A stretch of 6,855 nucleotides of DNA from an uncultured Lachnospiraceae bacterium (GCA_945827765.1 CALZPS010000078.1:1-6855); one strand, 5' to 3'; shown: positions 1 through 6,663, counted from the stretch's first letter. Notes: generated by a model from the sequence alone, not told the origin. Made by a program: numbers and translations.

Positions 1-45
1 GATCTAGTACGGTCTCGTGGGCTCGGAGATGTGTATAAGAGACAG
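1..45. other. Illumina Nextera i7 adapter remnant (artificial sequence)
   Basis: These bases are library adapter, not genome. Positions 27-45 read AGATGTGTATAAGAGACAG, the 19-base Tn5 mosaic end used in Nextera tagmentation. Positions 12-26 read GTCTCGTGGGCTCGG, the Nextera read-2/i7 primer segment. Positions 4-11 (CTAGTACG) sit where the 8-base index belongs and match, from memory, the i7 index N702. Positions 1-3 (GAT) fit the end of the P7 sequence. The pieces are contiguous and in the correct order. The adapter also puts an in-frame TAA (36-38) ahead of the transporter gene, which makes the first ATG at 87 look like a start codon when it is not. The biological sequence begins at about base 46. 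Confidence 0.97.
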
Positions 46-1688
46 AGGCAGGATTTACCAGAGCCAAAAATGCAGGCAATATTATTATGAAAAACCTGAT
101 GGATTTTTGTATCGGAACGGTAACGTTTATCCTGATTGGTTTCAGTCTGCTGCTTGGTGAGGATTTGCTGGGACTGATTGGAAAGCCCGGATTTGATATT
201 TTTACAAATTATGCAAACTTTGACTGGTCCAATTTCGTGTTCAACCTTGTGTTCTGTGCAACTACGGCGACGATCGTTTCAGGAGCAATGGCAGAGCGAA
301 CAAAGTTTATATCCTATTGTGTATATTCGGCTGTGATATCTGCACTGATTTATCCGATAGAGGCACACTGGATTTGGGGCGGCGGCTGGCTGTCGCAGAT
401 GGGATTCCATGATTTCGCAGGTTCCTGTGCAATTCATATGGTTGGTGGTATTTCTGCTTTGATTGGAGCAAAAATCCTTGGACCACGTATCGGTAAGTTC
501 GTGAAAGACAAAACGGGAAAGATTACTAAAGTCAATGCTTTCCCGGGACACAATCTTCCAATCGGAGCGTTGGGTGTATTTATTTTGTGGCTTGGCTGGT
601 ATGGATTCAATGGTGCAGCAGCAACAAGCGTTGAGCAGTTGGGCTCCATTTTCCTGACAACAACGATTGCACCGGCGGTTGCTACTGTGGTTTGTATGAT
701 TTTCACATGGATCAAATACGGAAAACCGGATGTCTCTATGTGTTTGAATGCGTCACTGGCAGGATTGGTTGCCATTACCGCACCGTGTGATGTGACAGAT
801 GCGTTTGGTGCAGCAATTATAGGTATCGTTGCAGGTCTTCTGGTCGTATTTGGAGTATGGTTTTTGGACAATGTACTACGTATTGATGACCCGGTTGGTG
901 CTGTTGCGGTTCACTGCTTAAACGGTATGTGGGGAACGATTGCAGTAGGTCTGTTTGCGACTACTTCTGCACCGGGAAATGATACTTATACAGGATTGTT
1001 TTATGGCGGCGGCTTTGGACTGCTCGGTATCCAGTTCGTCGGAATGTTTTCTGTCATTGCATGGACGGCAGTGACCATTACCATTACATTCCTTGTGATT
1101 AAAGCAATCTTCGGCCTGCGTGTGAGCGAGGAAGAAGAAATTGTCGGTCTGGACGCAACAGAACATGGTCTGGCATCTGCTTATACCGGATTCAGCATCA
1201 TGGATGTATCCAATACAATGACCATGGATATTAATGAAAATACAAATATCGGAACCGACGATTATGCCGTGGCATCTGAGGTTCAGAAGGATGCGGCGGT
1301 CAAAGTGGTGAAAGCACCGATTGTATCTGACAGCGGTATTTACAAGGTAGTTATCATCGCCAAACTGACCAGATATGAGAAACTGAAAAAAGCAATGAAT
1401 GATTTGGGTGTGACCGGCATGACCGTGACACAGGTAATGGGTTGTGGAGTGCAGAAAGGTGCCGGAGAGAAATATCGTGGTGTTGAGATGGATGCAACCT
1501 TGCTTCCGAAGGTAAAAGTCGAAGTTGTCATCAGCAATATCTCAGTGGATGATGTTATCGAGGCAGCGAAGAAGACACTTTACACCGGACATATCGGAGA
1601 CGGTAAGATTTTCGTTTACAATGTTGACAGAGTGGTTAAAATTCGTACGGGCGAAGAAAATTCGGCAGCATTGCAGGATGTAGAATAA
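46..1688 (+). CDS. amtB: Ammonium transporter (Amt/AmtB) fused to a C-terminal PII (GlnB/GlnK) domain, 5'-truncated
   Basis: Inner-membrane ammonium channel with a cytoplasmic PII nitrogen-sensor domain on the same chain. The ATG at 87 is internal: the frame runs upstream to the adapter boundary and encodes AGFTRAKNAGNII, standard Amt sequence. Only the first few tens of residues (signal/TM1 region) are missing. Numbering from the Met at 87: GAMAERTKF at 67-74; the signature DFAG at 109-112 with D109; the two pore histidines H117 and H276; the FNG stretch at 174-176, around the pore phenylalanine; and the Amt C-terminal tail RVSEEEEIVGLDATEHG at 345-361. A polar linker follows (about 362-417), then a full PII domain (about 418-525) with GVTGMTVTQV, a T-loop at about 454-475, the nucleotide-binding TGHIGDGKIFV and the closing IRTGEE. 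In free-standing systems GlnK binds and blocks AmtB; here it is tethered. The T-loop has Met468 at the Tyr51 position of E. coli GlnB. A strong terminator follows. The Amt and PII assignments are firm; the signalling details are inference. Confidence 0.96.
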
Positions 1689-1702
1689 GCATCATGTGAT
1701 AT

Positions 1703-1740
1703 AAAAAAGTGGTTGAAACGGTGGTTTTGACCACTTTTTT
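1703..1740 (+). terminator. Rho-independent terminator of the amt-PII gene
   Basis: An 11-bp perfect stem (1703-1713 with 1730-1740) extends through G-U and A-U pairs to about 16 bp (1703-1718 with 1725-1740), closed by the six-base loop CGGTGG. The 3' arm ends in six T residues at 1735-1740, followed by AA. It begins 14 bases after the transporter's TAA and ends 100 bases before the dedA start, so it separates the two genes into different transcripts. The paired A-run on the 5' arm means it could also act weakly on the minus strand, but no minus-strand gene needs it. Confidence 0.9.
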
Positions 1741-1768
1741 AATCTTCAGAAATTCTTAGGAATCTTGA

Positions 1769-1797
1769 TTCATATTTCTTCTGTTTTGGGTGATAAA
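1769..1797 (+). promoter_or_regulatory. Possible promoter of the dedA gene
   Basis: TTCATA (1769-1774) and GATAAA (1792-1797) are separated by 17 bases. Each matches four of six positions of the sigma-A consensus. The pair lies between the amt-PII terminator and the dedA ribosome binding site, where a promoter is expected because the terminator isolates dedA. The match is modest, and other AT-rich hexamers in this stretch could serve instead. Confidence 0.3.
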
Positions 1798-1828
1798 TTG
1801 TAATTATGCAGAATCAAGAAACAAGAAT

Positions 1829-1832
1829 GGAG
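1829..1832 (+). promoter_or_regulatory. Ribosome binding site that sets the dedA start
   Basis: GGAG at 1829-1832, followed by eight bases (AAAAAAGA), precedes the ATG at 1841. This spacing is optimal. An in-frame GTG at 1790 has no comparable motif upstream, and the 17 residues it would add are polar and unlike the family N-terminus. The ATG at 1841 is therefore preferred. Confidence 0.85.
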
Positions 1833-1840
1833 AAAAAAGA

Positions 1841-2350
1841 ATGAGTGTACAGGCATTGACAAATTATTTTCTGGAGTATGGAGCATTTTTCATTTTTTTG
1901 ATTGTGTTTTTAGAGTATCTGAATCTGCCCGGATTTCCGGCAGGAGTCATCATGCCGACAGCCGGTATCTGGGCAGCAAAAGGAAAAATTGATTTTGCCC
2001 TTCTGATGCTCTTGACAGTGGCAGCAGGACTTTTGGGCAGTTGGATGCTGTATTTTGTGGGAAGATGGGGAGGCGACAGGTTATTTGGCTGGTATTTTAA
2101 GAAATTTCCGGGTCAGCGTCCGATGATTGAGGCGAAAATGGAGATGCTGCGGCAGAAAGGTTGTATCGGAGTATTTGTCAGCAAGTTGATCCCGGCAGTC
2201 CGCACACTCATTTCTATTCCGGCGGGAATGATACAGATGAATTTTGTCAAATATACAATTAGCTCCGTCTGCGGAGTATTTGTATGGAATCTGGTATTCA
2301 TCGGAGCGGGATATTTGCTGGGAGAAACAGCAATTGAGCTGTTGGGGTAA
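1841..2350 (+). CDS. DedA-family (SNARE-associated/VTT domain) membrane protein
   Basis: A 169-residue polytopic membrane protein. Family members act as lipid or undecaprenyl-phosphate transporters (flippases) and affect envelope integrity and proton-motive force; the substrate of this one cannot be read from sequence. Visible family features: a hydrophobic start (about 10-30), then LEYLNLPGFPAG (24-35) in the place of the E...FPG[DE] re-entrant motif; a hydrophobic span (about 52-72) ending in YFVGRWGG (71-78), like the family's GRWxG; and SKLIPAVRTLISIPAG (114-129), the equivalent of RF[IL]PxxRTxxxxxAG, followed by M133 and a last membrane span with W149. Two positions differ from well-studied members: Lys115 replaces the first arginine of RFxPxxR (Arg121 is kept), and no acidic residue follows FPAG. 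Length is somewhat shorter than typical (about 190-220), consistent with a compact Gram-positive form. It is transcribed alone and converges on hydF. Confidence 0.9.
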   Translation: MSVQALTNYFLEYGAFFIFLIVFLEYLNLPGFPAGVIMPTAGIWAAKGKIDFALLMLLTVAAGLLGSWMLYFVGRWGGDRLFGWYFKKFPGQRPMIEAKMEMLRQKGCIGVFVSKLIPAVRTLISIPAGMIQMNFVKYTISSVCGVFVWNLVFIGAGYLLGETAIELLG

Positions 2351-2370
2351 TGGATACATTTTCCGTAAAG

Positions 2371-2401
2371 AAAGGGATTGTCATGCCGACAGTCCCCTTT
2401 T
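2371..2401. terminator. Bidirectional terminator between dedA and hydF
   Basis: The stem pairs 2374-2382 (GGGATTGTC) with 2388-2396 (GACAGTCCC): nine pairs including one G-U, with loop ATGCC. On the plus strand the stem is followed by CTTTTCT, serving dedA, whose stop is 20 bases upstream. On the minus strand it is followed by TTTCTTTAC, serving hydF, whose stop lies about 43 bases before the hairpin. Flanking AAA and TTT can extend the stem if C2397 bulges. T-tracts are short, so efficiency on each strand is uncertain, but the convergent gene arrangement supports the call. Confidence 0.7.
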
Positions 2402-2443
2402 CTCCCTGGAAAGCTGGATGAAAACGCAATCATACTCTGTGTT

Positions 2444-3649
2444 CTAACAGTTGATTGTTAAAGGTTCAATACTACGCTTTAAAATACCGTTCATATGGGC
2501 AATTGCAATCCCGTAATTGGTGATAGCAATCTGTTGTTCTCTCGCACATTGCTGGCGGTGTTTCATTTCCCGTTCATTTAAGGTGCAGCCGCCACAATGA
2601 ATAATCAGCCGGTATCTCTTTAAATCGGAGGGAAATTCCGTGCCGCTGCAAAACTCAAAATGAACCGCTTTCCCTGTGTATTTCTTTATCAGGCGCGGCA
2701 GTTTCACTGTACCGATATCTTCACATTGGCGGTGATGTGTGCAGCCTTCAGCAATCAGAACGGTGTCGTCATTCTGCAATTCATCCAGCATTTGTGCACC
2801 GTGCACCACAGTATCCAAATCTCCTTTGTATCTGGCAAAGAGAATCGAGAATGAGGTCAGAGGAACATCCCGCGGAACAATTGCGGACACTTCAGCAAAC
2901 GCCTGACTGTCTGTAATGACCAGGTCAGGCTTGCGATTTAATTTTTGTAATGTTTCTGCAAGTTCTGTTTCCCGGACAACGACAGAGACGGCACCTGAAT
3001 CCAGAATGTCGCGGATGGTCTGCTGCTGGGGCAGAATCAGTCTGCCTTTCGGCGCAGCACTGTCAATCGGCACTACCAGTACAATCAAATCCATCGGATG
3101 AATCAAATCCGCTACAATACGCCGCTCGTTTTTGTCAGACGAAACCAGTGAGGCAATCAATTCTTTTAGTTCACGAATATGCTCTCCGGTAGCTGTGCTG
3201 ACAGAGACAGAAGGAATGGTGTCAATATGATTATCAATATGATTTCTGTCTGTGAGCATGTCAACTTTGTTAAACACCGCCACACAGGGGATTTTTTTGG
3301 CCTGAATCTGCTCCAAAATCGCTTTGTCTTCACTGGTCATCCCGGCAGCTGCGTCCATGACAAGCACGGCAATATCTGTCTTGTTCAGTATTTGATACGC
3401 CTTCTCAATTCGCAGTGCACCGAGTTCCCCGTCATCGTCTAATCCGGGAGTATCGATAAGAACTACCGGACCTAACGGCAGCAGTTCCATTGTTTTAAGG
3501 ACAGGGTCGGTGGTTGTGCCTTTGATATCCGATACAATAGCCAGATTCTGTCCGGTGATGGCGTTGATTATGCTGGATTTTCCGGCGTTGCGCCGTCCGA
3601 AGATGCCGATGTGGGTACGTTCGGAGGAGGGAGTGCTGTTTAAACTCAT
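2444..3649 (-). CDS. hydF: [FeFe]-hydrogenase maturation GTPase HydF
   Basis: Cytoplasmic scaffold that receives the 2Fe subcluster built with HydG and HydE and delivers it to apo-hydrogenase HydA. The 401-residue length is usual for HydF. The N-terminal GTPase domain (about 1-170) shows the P-loop GRRNAGKS (18-25), switch threonines in GTTTD (44-48), DTPG (66-69) and NKVD (127-130). A dimerisation region follows, and the C-terminal part carries the cluster-binding motif C303-x-H305-x45-H351-C352-x-x-C355. The start is the ATG at 3649, preceded on the minus strand by GAAAGGA with nine bases of spacing (3650-3658), and the MxLNxTPSxxRxHI opening is typical of the family. Its start lies 38 bp downstream of the membrane-protein gene's stop, with no hairpin or clear promoter between, so the two are probably co-transcribed. 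hydG, its expected partner, lies about 3 kb upstream beyond two unrelated genes. Confidence 0.97.
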   Translation of the reverse strand: MSLNSTPSSERTHIGIFGRRNAGKSSIINAITGQNLAIVSDIKGTTTDPVLKTMELLPLGPVVLIDTPGLDDDGELGALRIEKAYQILNKTDIAVLVMDAAAGMTSEDKAILEQIQAKKIPCVAVFNKVDMLTDRNHIDNHIDTIPSVSVSTATGEHIRELKELIASLVSSDKNERRIVADLIHPMDLIVLVVPIDSAAPKGRLILPQQQTIRDILDSGAVSVVVRETELAETLQKLNRKPDLVITDSQAFAEVSAIVPRDVPLTSFSILFARYKGDLDTVVHGAQMLDELQNDDTVLIAEGCTHHRQCEDIGTVKLPRLIKKYTGKAVHFEFCSGTEFPSDLKRYRLIIHCGGCTLNEREMKHRQQCAREQQIAITNYGIAIAHMNGILKRSIEPLTINC

Positions 3650-3687
3650 AAGAAATAATCCTTTCTTTCGGAATCAGCGTTGTTCTG

Positions 3688-5745
3688 TTACCTATAATAA
3701 TCAATCTGTTTCAGTGTTACGATACTTCCTTCACTTTCTTCAACCGTGATGCGGTAGGTGCTGCCGGGCTGAAGAACAAAATCTTCTATGGAAACCACTG
3801 TTTGGCCGGCATCAAGAACAACACGATATGTCTTTTCCGTGCCGTCTGTATCGGTAACCATGATGTTAAAAGATGCCGGATGTTCCATATCCTGACAGGA
3901 CAAAATTTCATATTTGATGGCTGCTGAAAAGATTCCGCTCTGGTCTGATGAAAATTCTGCGGAAAGAATACAACCCTGTTCTCCTGATGATACATAGTCG
4001 CCGCCATCATCCAGGGTCAGATTTATCCTGTCATAACCCCAATTGAGATAATCCCTGCTGTGGCTGTTTCCTTCTTCGGGAATACCATATTCAAAGTCCA
4101 TGTAATTTTCATTCATCACCAGGAATGCAAACCCGTCCTTTATAGTGAAGACCTCGTCCGCTTTTGCCAGTAGTTTCCGGTAATCTTCTCCAACGGAGTC
4201 GGTTATGAATATGCCTATTTTCTTATCATCCTCCATGAGCAGGCAGTCTGCGTCATATTTTGCATAGTTCCCCCATTTTGGCATTCGAAATTGATCATTA
4301 ATCCAGACTGTTCCGGTGTCGTCGATACTGGAGTTGTTCACGGCAAACACATCCAGCTCTTCCGGCGCAAAAGCCAAAAACACCCTGCTGCTGAAATAAT
4401 CAGAATATATAAATATAGTATCTCTATCATGTTCTTCGGCTATTTCCATTAGTCCGTCATACTTAGATCCGCCCCAGTCCACATGCCACATACCATAATC
4501 CTTATAAATCGATATACATACTGTCAACACCACATAGCAGATGAGCAAAAATTCCCGATAACTTGCCTTTATGCGACCTCTGCTGTTGTCAAATAAAATG
4601 CCAAATTCCAGAAAAATGGGGATGATTGCCGTAAGCCAATAACGGTATTCAAAAGTGCTTGAGCCGTATGTCAGGTCTGCAAAGCAAAAAAGAAGCGCGT
4701 TTACAAAAAAAATACAGAGAACTTGCTTACAGTAGATTCGTTGTTCCCCGGTGATGCCATGTTTTAGAAAGGCGCATACAGATGCGGTGGCAAAAACTGC
4801 CAGAATCACAAAAGTAACTGCTATCGCTGCAAATGCAAATATTCCCGAAAGGCTGGCTATGTTTACACTGCTTTGAGGCCATCCGAATAATTGAAAAAGG
4901 CTTACAAAAACATTGATGATATTCGTCCCCAGTCCTTCCGCAGACATCGTGGTTTTTTGCATCGCTGAAGAGCCGTCAAATCCCAGCAGACGGTTTGCGA
5001 TGATACCAATCATTGTGACAGCGGCGGCACCGCAAACGAGCAGTAGTCTGCTGTTGAAAAAGTAACGTATCTTGAATTCATCATTTTTGTCCGGCACATC
5101 CCAAATTTCATACAGCAGCAATGGAAATATACAGCAGCCTAATTCAAAAATGCCGCTGGAAATCCCGCACAAGAAAAATCCGAGCAGGGAAAAGAAATAT
5201 ATGACAATATCTTTTTTTGCCGGTTTCCCTTTGCGGAAACATACCAGAACGTCAATCAGCATCAGCATAAACATGATCCGGAAACCGTACAATGCGCCAT
5301 TGACGAATAGTTCCTCCATGTAATCTACGCTTCCATATTGATAAGTGGTAAAGATTGCGATGAACGTCAGGTATTTTGCAATTTTACTGAAATTTAGGTC
5401 ATTGCACAGTTTGTTGAGCACAAGTACGAACAGGATGATCAGAACATCGTCCGCCAGGGCATATGCCAGAAATACATCGTGGAAAATGCCATAAAACACG
5501 ACGGCAAGCAAGGTGGGCATATCCCATGTCAGCATAGTGCTGTAATAATAATCTTCAATCAACAAGGTGCGTTGTTTCCATATCTGCATAACCTGGACCA
5601 GATATGTGTTGGAATCAAAGTTTACCATATACTTCATGCGGCATACATTGAAAATCAGCAGATATAGAATTTGAATGGCAACCAGAGACAGAAGAATGAG
5701 TTCTGCCTTGCGGTTGCCCTTTTTTTCGATGGAATTATTTTTCAT
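3688..5745 (-). CDS. Large polytopic membrane protein, possible GT-C-type glycosyltransferase
   Basis: 685 residues, not matched to a named gene. After a short basic N-terminus there is a membrane span at about 14-35, then a non-cytoplasmic-looking loop (about 36-75) containing NFDSNTY (42-48). Roughly ten further hydrophobic segments follow (near 76-115, 124-140, 147-169, 180-214, 233-252, 298-327, 340-358, 370-386, 399-415). An acidic residue in the first long loop, many spans, and a late YRYWLTAIIPIF segment (368-378) resemble GT-C enzymes that use polyprenyl-linked sugar donors, but no diagnostic motif is certain. Residues 416-550 look like a soluble alpha/beta region; 570-685 are rich in alternating beta pattern (ILSAEFSSDQSGIFSAAIKY, YRITVEES) and may form a surface-facing beta-sandwich. 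The start ATG at 5745 has GAGGA nine bases upstream. It lies 69 bp after the methyltransferase and 38 bp before hydF. Gene call firm; function tentative. Alternatives: polysaccharide polymerase or other surface-glycan membrane protein. Confidence 0.75.
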   Translation of the reverse strand: MKNNSIEKKGNRKAELILLSLVAIQILYLLIFNVCRMKYMVNFDSNTYLVQVMQIWKQRTLLIEDYYYSTMLTWDMPTLLAVVFYGIFHDVFLAYALADDVLIILFVLVLNKLCNDLNFSKIAKYLTFIAIFTTYQYGSVDYMEELFVNGALYGFRIMFMLMLIDVLVCFRKGKPAKKDIVIYFFSLLGFFLCGISSGIFELGCCIFPLLLYEIWDVPDKNDEFKIRYFFNSRLLLVCGAAAVTMIGIIANRLLGFDGSSAMQKTTMSAEGLGTNIINVFVSLFQLFGWPQSSVNIASLSGIFAFAAIAVTFVILAVFATASVCAFLKHGITGEQRIYCKQVLCIFFVNALLFCFADLTYGSSTFEYRYWLTAIIPIFLEFGILFDNSRGRIKASYREFLLICYVVLTVCISIYKDYGMWHVDWGGSKYDGLMEIAEEHDRDTIFIYSDYFSSRVFLAFAPEELDVFAVNNSSIDDTGTVWINDQFRMPKWGNYAKYDADCLLMEDDKKIGIFITDSVGEDYRKLLAKADEVFTIKDGFAFLVMNENYMDFEYGIPEEGNSHSRDYLNWGYDRINLTLDDGGDYVSSGEQGCILSAEFSSDQSGIFSAAIKYEILSCQDMEHPASFNIMVTDTDGTEKTYRVVLDAGQTVVSIEDFVLQPGSTYRITVEESEGSIVTLKQIDYYR

Positions 5746-5814
5746 GATAGTTTGTCCTCAAGCATACAGTTGTACAGTCCATTGACGTTTTCGATTACCA
5801 AAGCGGCTGCTTAT

Positions 5815-6522
5815 TTATTTGACTAATACAATGGTTCCGCCTTGATCTGTGAGTGGGAAAAAGTGGACATTCGGAGTTTCTTTGATAAACTGGTTTACGG
5901 CTGCATTAGAACCGAGGTATTCCGTCTGATTGTATTCATGAACAAAGATATATCCTCCCACAGACAATCTTTCCCAGAAGAAACGCAGACCGCTCAAAAT
6001 CGGGTCGTACAAATCACAGTCTATGCTTACGAAAGCAAAGGTGTCTTCCACACCATCAGCTGTTTCCGGGAAAAACCCTTTTTTGATGATACAATTTTCT
6101 GCGTGTGTCATTTTTTTCAGAACCAGTGATACGCTGGTGTCGCTGAAATCATTACTTTGCATTTTGGAAAATGATTCTTTTTGCTCTGTCTCGATATCTT
6201 TCTTGGCAAATCCCTCGAATGTATCAAACAAGTAGAGCTTTCTATCCGGAAACGCAATATTTATTTTCGAGGCAAAATCGCCTCGATATACTCCAAGCTC
6301 CGCAACGTTTCCCGGAATTTTCCGATTATATATTTCTTTTGAGACAAGCTCCAGGGAGGAAAAACGTATGTAATCATATCCGTTGACAAAGCTGTACCGT
6401 TTCCACCCGACACTCCTCATCTGTACTACTACCGCAAGTTTGATTTTGGATAATACGTGATTAACTCCTGTGAGAATCGTTTTTACTATTTTGATGGCGA
6501 ATAATTCAAATTTGATTTTCAT
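5815..6522 (-). CDS. TylF/MycF-type SAM-dependent O-methyltransferase
   Basis: A 235-residue class I methyltransferase related to TylF/MycF/NovP, enzymes that O-methylate sugars on natural products; many bacterial homologues sit in polysaccharide loci. The first ~40 residues form an amphipathic, basic helix that could touch the membrane. Then come VNGYDYIRFSSLELV (46-60), the SAM motif I ELGVYRGDFAS (75-85), FDTFEGF (99-105) after strand beta-2, SIDCDLYDP (166-174) with D168 and D170 at the metal/catalytic site, and VGGYIFVHEY (188-197), where relatives usually have HD or DD before the tyrosine. The C-terminus (QGGTIVLVK) closes the fold. The start ATG at 6522 is preceded by AGAGGGG with 6-8 bases of spacing. 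It is the first gene after the promoter at 6623-6651 and precedes the membrane protein by 69 bp, so the pair likely acts on the same glycan or lipid-linked substrate (inference). The true acceptor is unknown. Confidence 0.88.
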   Translation of the reverse strand: MKIKFELFAIKIVKTILTGVNHVLSKIKLAVVVQMRSVGWKRYSFVNGYDYIRFSSLELVSKEIYNRKIPGNVAELGVYRGDFASKINIAFPDRKLYLFDTFEGFAKKDIETEQKESFSKMQSNDFSDTSVSLVLKKMTHAENCIIKKGFFPETADGVEDTFAFVSIDCDLYDPILSGLRFFWERLSVGGYIFVHEYNQTEYLGSNAAVNQFIKETPNVHFFPLTDQGGTIVLVK

Positions 6523-6565
6523 GATGAACCCCTCTCTGTATTTTATATTTCATTCCATAACAATG

Positions 6566-6605
6566 CCTTGAACCAAGGGACAAATCGACGCCAGGCTCAT
6601 TTGTC
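6566..6605 (-). other. Two adjacent hairpins in the leader of the methyltransferase operon
   Basis: In the transcribed (minus) sense, GACAAAT (6605-6599) pairs perfectly with ATTTGTC (6585-6579) around a 13-base loop. It is followed without a gap by CCTTG (6578-6574) pairing with CAAGG (6570-6566) around the loop GTT. An alternative stem, CGAC (6606-6603) with GTCG (6589-6586), would compete with the first hairpin. These lie about midway between the predicted transcription start (about 6616) and the ribosome binding site. I do not recognise a known riboswitch or leader family. Neither hairpin is followed by a T-run, so they are not intrinsic terminators. Confidence 0.4.
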
Positions 6606-6622
6606 GGGCAACGCATGGCTTG

Positions 6623-6651
6623 ATTTTAAGACTTAGACATGAAAATGTCAA
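6623..6651 (-). promoter_or_regulatory. Strong sigma-A-type promoter for the methyltransferase/membrane protein/hydF genes
   Basis: On the minus strand TTGACA (6651-6646, perfect -35) is followed by exactly 17 bases and TAAAAT (6628-6623, five of six matches to the -10). Transcription should start near 6616, giving a leader of about 94 nt before the ATG at 6522. The -35 box lies only 12 bases after the hydG stop codon. It overlaps a dyad, GACAT-GAAA-ATGTC (6636-6649), flanked by further complementary arms GACTT (6630-6634) and AAGTC (6654-6658). The dyad could be an operator or a weak hydG terminator. Confidence 0.8.
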
Positions 6652-6663
6652 GGAAGTCAGAGA

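Noticed and set aside
1..45. Natural Tn5-type transposon end suggested by the mosaic-end sequence
   Set aside because: The flanking read-2 primer and index segments appear only in Nextera libraries, so this is adapter and not a mobile element.
87..89. ATG at 87 as the start codon of the ammonium transporter
   Set aside because: The reading frame continues upstream to base 46 with clear Amt sequence (AGFTRAKNAGN) and is interrupted only by the TAA inside the adapter, so this Met is internal.
434..871. 145-codon open frame on the minus strand inside the amt-PII gene
   Set aside because: It lies wholly opposite a strongly conserved coding sequence, has low-complexity Pro/Ala/Thr-rich content, and has no supporting ribosome binding site or family match. 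It is a shadow frame.
1790..1840. GTG at 1790 as the start of the DedA gene
   Set aside because: It would add 17 polar residues without family similarity and has no good ribosome binding site, whereas ATG 1841 has GGAG eight bases upstream.
2244..2447. 67-codon plus-strand frame across the end of dedA and the intergenic hairpin
   Set aside because: It overlaps dedA in another frame and runs through the terminator; the peptide resembles nothing known.
3179..3442. 87-codon plus-strand frame opposite hydF
   Set aside because: Antisense to the conserved HydF GTPase domain; a by-product of hydF codon use.
5746..5814. Possible terminator or promoter between the methyltransferase and the membrane protein gene
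   Set aside because: Only a 4-bp AAGC/GCTT stem is visible, with no T-run and no convincing -35/-10 pair, so co-transcription is the simpler reading.
6566..6578. CCTTG/CAAGG hairpin as an intrinsic terminator
   Set aside because: The stem is only 5 bp and is followed by CATTGTTATGG and not by a T-run. It fits better as part of a structured leader.
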